Source: Paraphaeosphaeria minitans (taxonomy: Eukaryota; Ascomycota; Dothideomycetes; Pleosporales; Didymosphaeriaceae). From it: a stretch of 64,000 nt of DNA. Positions 45,578-57,276 of the stretch are shown one piece after another (the first letter of the stretch is position 1; every line of letters starts with the position of its first letter). The notes below the pieces were generated by a model. The model searched no databases, was not told the DNA's origin, and worked only from the letters and a program-made list of their open reading frames with translations. The position numbers were made by a program, and so were the translations under genes. The DNA lies in assembly GCA_015832175.1 (NCBI GenBank), contig WJXW01000004.1, positions 3,348,001 to 3,412,000 of the forward strand, read 5' to 3'.

Positions 45578-47410
45578 TGTAGCGTGCGCTACAACATAGG
45601 GTGCAGCAGTAGACGGAGCGGCGGCGATATATTACGCTGATTAGGCGTGTTGTTAATGAATTATGATGGAAACGCGGTTGATGTCATCCCTCCAGGTAGG
45701 TACCTACCTACCCTAGGTACACCCCGCCAAGAAACCCTTTTCCCGTAGGTACCTACCGTACCTACCTAGCCATTCACATGGCGTGAATACCTACGCCTTC
45801 TCATTACGCTCGCCCAAGTGCAAGCAATTCAATCCGCAGCTCCCTAGACTTCTTTACGCATGGAAAAGAAATATCCACGTGAAAAATTCGTATAATCCAG
45901 CAGCAGGAGTGAAAATGTGTATTTGGGCCGCCCTACCTACCTAACTTCCCGCTTCAAGATGCGGGGTCAATTCCGTGCACTAGGTAGCATGCGCTCAACT
46001 CTAATCTACGCAGCGCTCCATATTGGCTTTACGACATGCCGTGGGAGAATTAACACAGGATCATAATAATTTAGCTTAGACCAGTATACAGTTTTGCATG
46101 TCAATATGTTCGTCAGCCTTACGGGAAGCCTTCTACAAAGGATGTGGAGGACGAAGTGCATACCAATGCAGATGCCAGTGCTTTGGAGTTACCTAAAACA
46201 TGGAGGGTTTTTAGTATTGAGGTCCCATTGTCGTATTGATTCGAGTGAAGATCCTAGCGGCAAATTCCTGAGAGATATTCTCATCAACGCATCCGCCCAT
46301 AGGTATGCATGCATTCGAGTTGCTCATCAATCGCGCATCTGTCCACTTCACGAAAGAGAAAGATATACGTTTTGTGTGAATCTTTCGCGGAGTGCGGAGC
46401 GATGGTTTACGCGTCGCAAGCTGTCCTAGGTAGGTACCGGCACCTACCTAATTGGCCTCTGGGGATGTGGGGTCTGCAACGGGCAATACCTATCATAGGT
46501 AAGCAGGTGTGCACACAATGCACAATGCCAGACCTCAACTTCAGTCCACACGTCATCTACATTGAAACGCCACCATGCCTCAGTTAGTGGTACCTGCATG
46601 GGATAGAATATCTTGCTCAGGCATTTTATCAGTTGATCCATCTAGTCTTCAAACTTCGATTTCGGTTTCGTCCGATAACACAGCAAGAAGAGAGCGAGCA
46701 ATTTAAAGCCTTTAGCGGAAGAGTAAAGACTTATTTATACAAAAAAGAACCCTTATCGTTACTATGAGGTTTCAGATGTGTGCATTCCATGTATACAATA
46801 TACTGACTATACTCGGATGCCGCCCCGCCCGAGAGCCGCGACCCACCACGATCGATTCTGGAACACACGGCACACCGATTCTTTGTACGCCAGGCGGCTT
46901 AGATGTGATTGCAACGGCAGCTGCATGTGCGACAGGCGGCCGTTCGGTGGAAACAGCTGACTTACATTGCATGCTCAGCAGAGGCGTAGGCGCATGCGAC
47001 CCGGAGCACTACCTACTAGCGCAACAACATACAGCGTTCCCTTTATTTGGGATCAACTTCACCTGGCTATTGGATGCAGGACTTTCAACGGATCTGCTGA
47101 GCCACAATAACATGGGCTGCATGCGCCTAGCTGTCGAATGATACGAAGTGCCACCTCAAAACGTCGACTCGCAGGACAAGGGCTGGAGAGCTCCGCCTGT
47201 TCGCTGGCGGATAGGCACCCTGAACAACCGAAACACGCGTCAAGTAGACGAACTGTATGCCCGAACACCCTGCGGTAAGCGACCGCTAGCCTGCTACCGC
47301 AGATGAGAACACCATACTCCGTCTCTTATATAGTGTCAGCTCTCCGGCCTTGCTGCAGCCGCAAAGCGTAGGCCGTGCGCTCCCCCGCTGAATCCAACCC
47401 GGCAGCAAAC
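45578..47410. other. Intergenic, rich in AGGTACCTACCT motifs
   Basis: About 1.8 kb with no supported gene. It holds the densest set of AGGTAGGT/ACCTACCT motifs in the window (45691-45770, about 45933-45942, 46426-46450). The frame at 46764-47141 has no recognisable feature. Confidence 0.55.
45691..45770. repeat. Clustered palindromic AGGTACCTACCT motifs
   Basis: Overlapping copies of AGGTAGGTACCTACCTA, CCTAGGTAC, GTAGGTACCTACC and GTACCTACCTAG occur within 80 bp. They are self-complementary and recur in other intergenic regions of the window. Confidence 0.8.
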
Positions 47411-48912
47411 ATGTCACCCTCGATGGCCCTCGACACGTTCAACCACCAAGCCATGCATTGTCGGGTTGGAAGTCCACAGCATAGCGATGTGAAAGCGGAT
47501 CCAGGATTGTCTTCGCGCATGCGAGCGACCCTCAAAGCACTTGCACCTAGGCCCCATGATGTCGCTTCGCAAGCATTCGCCGATGATTCTGTCACGATTG
47601 ATTTGTCCACCGCACAAAGCGAGCTTATACGCCCTGAATTGCTAGAGTTTCTCAAGACGTTGGTGGAAGATAAAATGACAGAAAAGGTTGTGAACACAAA
47701 GCCCAGTGTCTGAACCCAGTTGACGAAGCGGTAGACCTTCGCCGTACCGGCCGGAAACGGCGGTGACGCTTCGACAAGAGAAAGCCTGGCTTCGTTCTTC
47801 AACAAGTCATTCAATCCTATACACACCGTCAAACCGGAACACATCGTCCTCACTGCTGGTGCATCCGATGCCCTCGAGAATGTCATCCACGCAATTTGCG
47901 ACGAAGGCGATAGTATTATTGTGCCTGGACCGTACTGGTGTTAGTCAACCACTGCTATCGACCTACAGCCTCGAGACTCACCAAGCTACAGTTGGCTTCG
48001 AGCGCATCACACGAACCCGGCAAAACGTCAACATTGTCGTGGCTCGACCACCCACGTACCAGAACTTCGACAACTACCTGCTGCCTTCTATCCAGGCCGC
48101 GTACGACTTCGCAGCAGATAAGTCGAGGATCAAGGCCGTTCTGATCTGCAACCCGAACAACCCTACCTCGCGCTGTTATACCCAGAAGTCGCTGATCGAA
48201 TGCATGGAGTTCTGTCAAGAGCGAGGCCTGCACTTCATCTCAGACGAGATCTACGCTCTGACCACGCTCAACGATACGCGGCCAAATAATGCAAAGTTTG
48301 TCTCCGCGCTATCCCTCACAGAGCCACTTGTCCCAGAAGGGGCAGTCAAGATCGATCCCTCCCGCGTGCATGTGATATGGGCCGCGAGCAAGCTCTTTGG
48401 ATCGAGTGGCTTCCGCATTGTGAGTCCCACACACATCCTGAACCACTCAACTGACATCCACCCAGGGCTGTCTCGTCTCCCAACAAAACCCCAAACTCCT
48501 CTCCGCCCTCTCCCTCCTAACCTACTGGCACGCCAACACCCTCGCGTCCCTCTACCTCTCGCACCTCTTGACCTGGCCCCAGCTCCCCACGCTCATCGCC
48601 CTCAACTCGGAACGCCTCACCGCATCTTACCGACTCCTCGCGACCGTACTTCAACAGTTGGATGTAACCTTCATGACGCCGACGGACGGCATCTTCGTGT
48701 TTGCGAAGCTGGCGAAGCATGCACAGAGCATCGAGGACGAGCAGGATTTCTTCCACCGGCTGGCGCTACAGGGCGTGCTGCTTGGGCCAGGGAACGCGTA
48801 CAAGGGTGTGGAGAGAGATTATGGGTGGGCGAGGATACGGTTTTCGATTCCGATAAAGGTAATGGAGGTGGCGTTAGAGAGGATTACGACGTTTGTAACA
48901 ATAGAGGGGTAG
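47411..48912 (+). CDS. Class I/II aminotransferase (ACC synthase-like)
   Basis: PLP-dependent fold-type I aminotransferase. Exons: 47411-47686, 47735-47939, 47992-48419 and 48466-48912; phases agree at each junction and give 451 residues. The small introns (46-52 bp) make the gene look broken in single-frame reading, but it is intact. Motifs: TIDLSTAQSELIRPELLEFL, FAVPAGNGGDASTRESLASFF, HIVLTAGASDALENVIHAICDEGDSIIVPGPYW, LICNPNNPTSRCY, HFISDEIYAL, and the PLP lysine in VIWAASKLFGSSGFRIG (about residue 292), followed by RIRFSIP. The layout resembles fungal 1-aminocyclopropane-1-carboxylate synthase-like aminotransferases often found in metabolite clusters; actual substrate unknown. Confidence 0.88.
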
Positions 48913-50239
48913 GTTGACGTGTTGCCGCAGTTTCGATGGCGCTTCGGCGCGTTTATGTGCTTTCGCTAGTTCGCGTTTTCAAAAAAAAAAAATGGAAGGT
49001 GGGATGTCGGGAGCTGCGAGGGTATGACATCCGATGTGGAAGGTAGGAGCGACTGTGTGAAGAACGATGTTATGAATTGACGAAAACAAGCGGAGGGCGA
49101 TAACAAACAACTGCATTCTGTATAATCGTGCCTGTTCCACTTCGTAAGCAATGTCACTGTTTGCGGCGGACGCATCTACTTGGGCGGTGCACAGTCTAGT
49201 GACAAATTCCTCGAGGTGTTACAACTATCCTCCTCACACTACCTTGTCCCAGTGTAATAGTATCTGTAGCACTCAGGCACGCAGTCTACTATCCAGCGTT
49301 CATGACGCCTCATCCAAAACGTCGCACGGCCAAAACACGGTGTCAGATCGCAAGCATAGCACGAGGGCACGGCAGGTGTTTCGAACGAGGAGGGCACAGC
49401 GGCGGGAGATTTACGAAGTAGACGGGAAATTTGAGACCCGAGTCCAATACTCGATCACTATCGCAATGGTCAGCCAGTGTCTCTTCGTGCGTTAAGACAA
49501 TTTGCCATGTACGCGGAAGATCAGAGTATAAAATTCTCAACAAGTGTGTTCAGACAGGGATAACTGAATGATTAAGTCTCATCCTTTGCGCGAGTGAAAA
49601 ACAGGAAGAGTACTTACGGGAAAGAGAGATGGCGGTAGGAGTGAGCTGTGAGGTCTGATCAGCAGCACAGCAAAAGCTCGCTGAGCGTCCTAGGGATGCA
49701 TCTCGGAGCCAGTGCCTCAATGTGTAGCGCATCCATCGGACCTGCTATCCATTGTGTATAACCGTGTAAAGGGAAGGGAACGCGAAACATTGTCGCGAGG
49801 AAAGGAAAATTCAACATTCCTGGCGCGTGTAGCACGGTTGGGTGTGAGCAGGCAATCAGCCAGGCCGGTAAGAATAGACCATTTTCATGATGCGAACTGT
49901 CGCATCACGAAGGTAAGGATGCAATGTCACTCGAGTGTGAGAGGATGCAGTGCACGCAGAGCGACGCGATGTGTAGTGGAAGGTGCTGCGAGACGCGAAG
50001 AAACCGCAGGAGATGCTTGGGCTAGCTTAGCTCGCCGGCGCACACCGCTTACTCCTGACAGCCTCGGCACACAGACCACAGACGGCAGAGATTTCTCATC
50101 TTACTGGGACCCACTGTAGTGACAGCGGTTCCCGGAAGGTCTCGCTTTGCAGTATGGTTAAGGCTACAAGTATTTTTATTTTGTATTCTCCTCCATCGAA
50201 ACAGCTCACGCAAGCGTTCGTGATCCATTGGATTTCAAC
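48913..50239. other. Intergenic
   Basis: No supported gene in 1.3 kb. A 12-bp A run lies near 48980-48991. Confidence 0.55.
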
Positions 50240-50317
50240 GCCCGCATGGCTCAGTGGTAGAGCGTATCACTAGTAGTCGCTATGATAAGGTCATCAGTTC
50301 GATTCTGATTGTGGGCA
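50240..50317 (+). tRNA. tRNA-Thr(AGT) with 6-nt intron
   Basis: Folds into a standard cloverleaf. The acceptor stem GCCCGCA pairs with TGTGGGC (one G-U), the D arm is GCTC-AGTGGTA-GAGC, and the anticodon stem is TATCA/TGATA. The loop is CTAGTA[GTCGCT]A, with anticodon AGT at 50272-50274 and a 6-nt intron at 50276-50281 just after position 37. The T arm is ATCAG-TTCGATT-CTGAT and the discriminator is A. A T-run (TCTCTTTTT, 50319-50327) follows as RNA polymerase III terminator. Without the intron the loop is CTAGTAA, as in yeast tRNA-Thr(AGU). Confidence 0.93.
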
Positions 50318-50992
50318 TTCTCTTTTTGCCATTTCGCACGGTTAAATCTTCAACTTTTTGGTTTCTTTGCTGGCAAGTAAATATGAGCTCAGTTATTATA
50401 CACATGTATCAATCCCTTCGTTGCTTTCCTCGACGGGTGCCTGCCCACCATCTGTTCTTTTGTGTGTGACCAAGCAACAAAACGCATGTGGTATCTGATG
50501 AAAACTAATGCTATGTACACCGTGCGCGTGCGACGTCCACGTCAACGCGGGTCGGGTTTTCAAGCCGACGACGGATCGAGATATATGAAACGGGAAGAAT
50601 GTGTGACAAGCTAAAATATGTGCAAGATTCCACCTCGTTTGGGGCCAGGATGCATAGCTGCAGGTATGTATGTAAGGGAGGATCGATTAATATCGGTTCG
50701 ATACGCGAGAGCTCCTTGTAGACGCAGGGATGACAGAGAATGAGAGGCCAGGATGTTTGTGTGTTTCTTCGCTTCGGCATTGTTCTCCAGACAACGCGTT
50801 GGGCGGCGTTAGAGGCTGCCATATCTTGGCTCGATACATGTAAGATGGTTTTTGCTCTTGATTCAAGGGCTCTTCATTAGCGTCACTCCAGTAAAATGAT
50901 GTACAACCTCTTCATCTCGGATGCTCAGGTGATGAGGTGACCATCGGGAGGGATGAGCTAGGAACGGGTGTGGAAGCAAGAATACGTCCACG
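50318..50992. other. Intergenic
   Basis: Starts with the Pol III terminator, then about 670 bp with nothing recognisable. Confidence 0.55.
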
Positions 50993-52960
50993 CTAGGAGG
51001 TCATTGAGAACCGCGGCTGTCGCTTCTGAAGCTTCCGTGCATTTATCGACATGCTTCGAGGTGGTGATGGATTGAGCTGTACGGGACGAGCCGCCTCTTG
51101 TACCGGGACGGGTGCCTGCTGACCTGGGACGGGTTTGTCGGTAAAGTCACCTAGTCCGACATGGCTGCCGTCGACCCCCTGTTCTTGGCTTACGAGCGTT
51201 GTGCCTGTGAGGCTGGACTGCTTGGGAGAGACCAAATCACTGTTGGCGCGGGGAAGGAAGATCAAACCAAGCTCCATGTCAACATGTTGTGGCTCCGGAT
51301 CGAGGTCTGCGATCACGCTTGCGCGCTCACTGCGTTGCGTCGATGGAGTGTCCGTGGTGTCTTCGCTCTTGTCCTCGTTGTCGTCTCTATCGTGGTTGCG
51401 GAAGACGAGCCAGAAGATAACTGTTATTACAGCCATCCCGCCGGCTAATGAGGCGTAGAAGATCACGAGATTCGGGTCGTGGGCGAACGTTGTCAGTCCC
51501 ATTGCGGAGGCTGATCCAATTCCTGCCATGAGCGAGAAGATGGCTTGGATCATTGACTTCATACTTTTCGGAGCGTGGCTGTACGCGATCTCGAGAGCCG
51601 TGACGTAAGCCCACACCTCGCCCATGGCGATGAGAAAGAACAGCGGTGCTTGTATCCAGACATTGATGTGGTTTGGCTCACGGTCTGCGACCGAGCTGCA
51701 TGCTCGCGGATGGTCGTAGCATGGACCTGAAGAGTAGATAACGCTCTGCACGATTGCAGCGTACGCCATTGAGGATACCACGAATCCGAACCCGATAGTG
51801 ATGCGCGTGATCGGCTTGAGGTATATGTGGCGCTTGTGGAGCAGAGGGTAGATGACATGATGTATCAGGGGCGTAAAGAGGATGCAACCCACTTGGTTCA
51901 TGGCCGGGAGCATATCGTTCGGGGTACCACCGGTTTCCATCTGCGCAGATTGCGAGATCAGGTTGTTCTGCATCTGATCAAAGCAGATGTAAAATACGAT
52001 GAAAGCGAGCAGAACTCGGCACCCTTGCAAGCCTCGGCGAAGTTCCCGAACCAAATGACCATTCCAGGGGACGACCTTGCGACGATGCTTAAGTTGGTAC
52101 TCGGGCTCAGCGCGGGCGAGTTGGAAACCATCTCGAGAAGCGCACAGCAGTATCCAACTGGCCTGTGCGAAGACCTTTGATTCATGCGGCACCCTTATGA
52201 AATATCCTCTTCCAGCTAGAAGCGTGAGTAGTGAGATGAAGACGGATCCGAAGCACAGGCCGTATGCCGCTGTGAAGCTGACGTGCTGTTCCAGAGCTAC
52301 GACCGCAAACCAGGATAGCGATCCGACGTTACCAAGCCAGTAGTTCAAACTGTAGATGTATTCAATTGTCAGGGCTCGATCAGTGACCACCTCCTCTCCA
52401 GAAGATAATGTCTTAATGCGCGGTTCGGTCTCGGCATACTGATCAGCCAAGAATGCTGCCATGTTGGACTCGAAACCGCCACCTCCCAGGGCCACACATA
52501 CCATGGCTATAACGAGGCCTGGTAAGCCCCAGCCTGAAGCTAGACTTGAAGATAATGAGCTAAATGTCATCGCTGCGCAGCCCAGGTTGAAGAGTATTAA
52601 ACAAATGAAGAGAGTTTTGTATCGACCCAAACGAGAATCGGACAGGATACCGAAAAGCATCGGAGATATATAGTAGGCAATGTAAAAGGCGCAGTAGATG
52701 CGCGTAGCTTTCACCTGGCCCAGGCCGAGTGCACCAGGAGTCTCTTCGTGAGTGAGCCGAGGAGGGTGCTGCATGTAGTTTTGCCACGGTGCTGTCCTAT
52801 TATGCGTTAGCTTACGTATGAATGAACGCATACAGGCTACTCACAAGCCCCAGAAGGCGGCTTTTTCCCAGAAGCTTATAGAAGCAACTGTCCATAGGCG
52901 TACCGGGATGTCATCCCGTACACGACGTAGGCCTCCCGAGCTGTTTGACGATAAAGACAT
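50993..52960 (-). CDS. POT/PTR2-type proton-coupled peptide transporter
   Basis: Plasma-membrane transporter importing di- and tripeptides with protons. Exon 1 is 52960-52845, the intron 52844-52797 (48 bp) and exon 2 52796-50993, for 639 residues. Motifs include WTVASISFWEKAAFWGLTAPWQNYMQ (helix 1 region with the family's Glu), CAFYIAYYISPMLFGILSDSRLGRYKTL and ADQYAETEPRIKTL. A helix-rich core follows, with YIYSLNYWLGNVGSLSWF, FYICFDQMQNNLISQSAQM and LIAMGEVWAYVTALEIAYSHAPKSMKSM. The last about 120 residues are hydrophilic and acidic. The first ATG gives a rather short N-terminus; the frame stays open upstream past in-frame GTG at 53035, so an extra 5' exon is possible. Confidence 0.9.
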
Positions 52961-55199
52961 TTTGGAAGCGGAGAGTTCCCCGGTGTGGAGCTTGCTCCCG
53001 CTCTTCGCACCACTTGTTATAGGAACACCTTCCACGTGGAGTTGAGTCGTGTACTGGGTGGTGGGGTGAACTTGGATGTGAACTCAGCGTGAGTAGTGTT
53101 TTATTAATCGCGAATTCGCCGAGAAATAGCATTCCTTGTAAACTTTCACCTATGCAGCGGCCCGAGCCTGTGTTTGCTGGTATCGTGGCTGTTGAGACAA
53201 TGTGGTCGTGTTGGAGGGCGATTTGAAAACCTCTATATAGGGCCAAGCGGTTGGTTCATTACGAGCGAAACGTGAATTCGAGGATTTACAATTCGGAAAG
53301 CGTCCATTGCGCATACTCTTAACAGGTTTAAAATAGGCCCATAATTGTAGGAGTTTATGGCTTTGGCCGATGGTGATTCATGGTTGAACGGTGTAACCAC
53401 ACCCGATCTGCAAGATCCCGCCATCGTCGCAAATCTCTGCATCACACGCTGTGTCGCCTCCCTTCCACGAAATTGGATTTTCCAGAACACCGAAATGGGC
53501 TTCTGCTGGGCGGTGAAGGGCCCGCTAACGAACATGGTACGCACGTATCCGTAGCACGGTACCCGAAGCGAGTCCAAAAAGGTGTGTTGTGACACCATAG
53601 TACACCTCTTCGTTACAGATCGAAATGCTGCCTGGGGAAGGTAGCAAGTACTTTCTGATCTCGGCCTCATCAAAAAACTTCCCTGTCGAACCATCCTCGC
53701 TGGAGACGATCTCAATAGATCCAACTTCCGGGATCCCGGTCAAAGCGCGAAGTGGTGTAACGGCTAATTGTAGTGTGCAAAGTTTGGGCAAAAACGATAG
53801 AATGCCACTGTGACGAGTCCTGCGAGAATGACGAATGTCCCAGGATTCTGCATGACGGTACAGTGCATCTTCTAATTGGAAAAACTAAACCAATTACATT
53901 CAGGCCAGGGGAGATCCACCACTACGTGGAGGCACTTAACCGCCTTGCAGCAATTGAGCAAAGCGTAATGGGGACCCGTGAATCTCGAAGCGCCACAGGC
54001 TTACCATTTTGAACATGTACGCAAGGCTGTAAAGGTGTAGGCCGAATTCCGGGTTAGGAGACGACTGAAATAGATTGAGCTTGGTCAAATACGCCTGGCC
54101 AGTTTGGAGTGTCGAACAACACAAGGCCAGTCGGGGAGAATTCGCTCAAACTGCTTAGCTGTGGGAAGATAATCCGTACTTTGCGCGAGGCTAGAAGCAA
54201 TGACAGTTTCGCACAAGCAGCTGCTCTTGATATGCCTATACTGGCAAAGTAGTCTTTTCCAATACGGTAGTCTACCAGCGACTCAGGAACATAAGCTCTT
54301 CGATAGCTTTCCGCAGGTGGCGAAATGTTTCAGATCCACCCCGCCTTCTGTGTGTATATCGATTTCTCGCACATGATCGGCAAGACCAGGTGGACTGATC
54401 AGACTTGTAGAGAACACGTGTGGCTTGTCGACGCATGGAGAAATGCACGGCCAGGCTCTGGATGCGTTGAAACGTCAGGCACAAGGACGCGAAAAATGCG
54501 GTAGCATTTGGCAAGGCCTGGATATATCATCAAGTACCAGCAATAGAAGCCCAGAAGGGAGGTTTGGGAGATGCGGCGCCATGTGGAGTTTTGAGGAGGA
54601 TGCTGGTGTGACACTGCAACTGCAGCCTACAGTCAAAGTAGCGTCGCGCTAATTACGTCAGCGTGACTTCTCACAACAGTGAAAGCAAACACTACAACTC
54701 TGAATAATAATGATTCCCGACTGTATAGCGTAGGCTGAGGATCGATTGCTTTGAATCGATTCCCTTTGATGGTAGTGCAAATTTAGAGCTCTGTTCGTGT
54801 CCATGTGGGTAGTGATGTACGTACGGTAGGTACTACATGTACGTAAGTATCTATGTCGTCCATTGCTCACTTACTGAGTGCCAACCTACTGGAAGAAGCA
54901 AATGCTTCGCAGTCTAACTTTGCGACTCTGGCTAGGATTTGGCGCTCCGGGTTTCCTATCGATAAGGATGTCGGTTCTACCGGCCTTGGCCTTAGCAGTT
55001 CCGTGGGGCGAGTACCTATTTACCTCCCCATTCCGCCTACCTAGGTACCTGGTCGTATCAAACAGTTGAAACTTGCGAGGCGCTGCGTAACTACTTGTCC
55101 CTACCGTTTGTGTCACTGTACCACTAGCTTACCTATACAAAGTTGTGGCTTCGCAATTTCATATTTTCAAACAATCCACGACACCAAAACTCATTCAGC
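52961..55199. other. Intergenic with possible coding relic
   Basis: No complete gene supported. Frame-broken protein-like sequence on the minus strand at about 53240-53790 is described as a finding. A GTACGTACGGTAGGTAC motif lies near 54819-54835 and CCTACCTAGGTACC near 55036-55049. Confidence 0.5.
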
Positions 55200-56707
55200 A
55201 TGTCCGAGACGGCTGGGTTAGAGAAGCTTCGACCCTGTGGTATGTAGGTACGTGTCTCAGTTTATTCAAGCAATCGGCCGAGAGAGACGCGATCGTTGAC
55301 AGGAGCCCAGGTCGCTATGAGGTCTTCTCAACGGCTCGACATCACCTCGGTTACTTCAAAAACGTCGCATGTGCCGCTACGTACACGGCCACGTCTGTAC
55401 TCAAGCATGGTGTATTGGAAGGTATTGTTCTGCGGGCTTTGCACAGAGTTATTGCGCGACATCCGATACTCAGCGCTATCACCCTGAACGAGGACAAGCA
55501 GCACCCTGAAGTCTATTTTGCACACCTTCCTTCGATCGATCTGAAACGTTGTGTTGAGTTCATCGAGCGTCAATCCGAACTCGTACCCGGCGATAAAGAC
55601 GAAGAGCTCGAGCTAGTTCTACAAAACCAACATAGGATCAACTTCCGAGAGGACATTGGTTCCAAGCCGTTCTGGCGCCTCGTGATACTACACCACCCGG
55701 GAGACCATTCGACCTTCACAGCTGTATGGTTCTTCCATCATGCGCTCGGGGATGGAGGATGTGGGCCAATATTCCACCGCAGTCTGCTCTCAGCTCTAGA
55801 TACGTCATGCTCAGTAGACGCAGTAGACCCAGTCGTCGTAATCCCTGCAACGCCAATTCTCCCCAAATTTGAAGACCTCCACCAACACCCGATATCCTGG
55901 GCCTTCTTCCTTCGGGCGATCTTAGGCTCCGTACTTCCATCTGTCTTTGCGCCCCGCGCACCTAAGCTGTGGACTGGCCCGTCCGCCACCGCACCCACTC
56001 CACTACCCGGCACGAAAGTCCAACTGTTACCGCTCTCGGAGGCGACCACAAAGTATCTCTTGAAGCTCAGCAGAGAGAACAGAACAACCATGCAAGCCAC
56101 GCTCGAATGCTGCATCGCGACTGCTCTCTTCTCCGTTCTCCCGGCAGAAACATACGACACTGTCAAAGCTTCTGGGCCCATCAGCTTGCGCTCCCTAGTA
56201 CGACACGAAGGCCAGCCCGTTGGAGACGACGAATTCCTTCTCGCCCTCGCAGAGTATACACACATGCACGATCGCGCATCGCATCCATTATCCAGCGACA
56301 AATTTCCCTGGGAAGAAGCACGTGCCGTGCGCTCGACCATCCAGACCGAGATCGCGAAGAAGGGCGCGGACAACGTCGTTTCGCTGCTACGCTATGTGTC
56401 GGACATGCACAGCTACTTCACTGAGAAGATTGGCCAGGAGAGGTCAGTATCGTTTGAGCTGTCAAACCTTGGATTGGTGAAGGTAGACGCGGGAGCTGCA
56501 AGGGGGTGGAAGCTTGGTCGATGCGTATTCAGCCAAAGTCCGCAAATTACGGGCCCGCCGATCGTGTGTTCGGCTGTCACGGGCGGTGATGGGTGCTGCG
56601 TGCTGACCTTTGGGTGGTTGGAGGGCGTGGTGGAGGACGAGATGGCAAGGGCTGTTGTGGAAGGAGTTGAGAGGCAGATACAGGGATTGGTGGGTGGGAG
56701 TAATTGA
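55200..56707 (+). CDS. Alcohol O-acetyltransferase-like enzyme
   Basis: Acyl-CoA-dependent acyltransferase with the condensation-domain-like fold (yeast Atf1/AATase group), transferring acetyl to a hydroxyl. Exon 1 is 55200-55239 (MSETAGLEKLRPCG), the intron 55240-55310 and exon 2 55311-56707, for 478 residues. The join gives LEKLRPCGRYEVFSTARHHLG, the N-terminal family signature, and favours the ATG at 55200 over the longer open frame from GTG 55145. The catalytic HHxxxDG is visible as WFFHHALGDGG. The C-terminal motif is LTFGWLEG in place of the DFGWG seen in yeast enzymes. The gene is convergent with the terpene cyclase and could acetylate a terpene alcohol, which is inference. Confidence 0.87.
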
Positions 56708-57276
56708 CAGCATGGGCTATCTCCAGCGTAGACAATGTTTTAACAAACGTGCTGGACTACACTAACATGGGGTAACGGTCCGATGTTTCGTCATCTACTT
56801 TCATCTCCTTGCCCGCCGCCTGAGACGCCATGAGAACTGGACACACCCTCGCACACATAAGATAACTGAATGCTGTCGCAATAGTCTGTGATCGTAGGGC
56901 GTGGTTCATGGTACCATAGTACTCGACTCGAGGAGTTGTGGCCTGGGCATTATCATGCCGAACGCTCTTATATTTTCAGCTCTTACAGCTGCCTTTCACA
57001 TGTTATTAGACAACTAATTTTATCTCTAAAAGATATACTATCCAGCTCTTGCCCTCTCAACAGGCATTGTATGCAATAAGAATTCTGAAATATGCACAGG
57101 AATGAAAAGATACATCGAAGGAAGTCGGATGCCGCTCTGATAAATGCTCGGAGAGAAGGAAGCGCGAATCGCCATCAGGATGTAGGAGATGGGAGTACAG
57201 AACAGAATTAGCTACGCCGGGGGTATGGTTGTGGTATCTTGCACCAAAGTAAGGAAAAGGAGGAAAACATCGCTCG
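56708..57276. other. Convergent intergenic region
   Basis: Holds the 3' ends of the acetyltransferase and terpene cyclase genes. Nothing else seen. Confidence 0.55.

Noticed and set aside
46764..47141. 125-codon plus-strand frame
   Set aside because: No recognisable motif, biased composition or supporting context.
47375..48917. Aminotransferase as a pseudogene
   Set aside because: The apparent frame breaks are resolved by three short canonical introns with matching phases.
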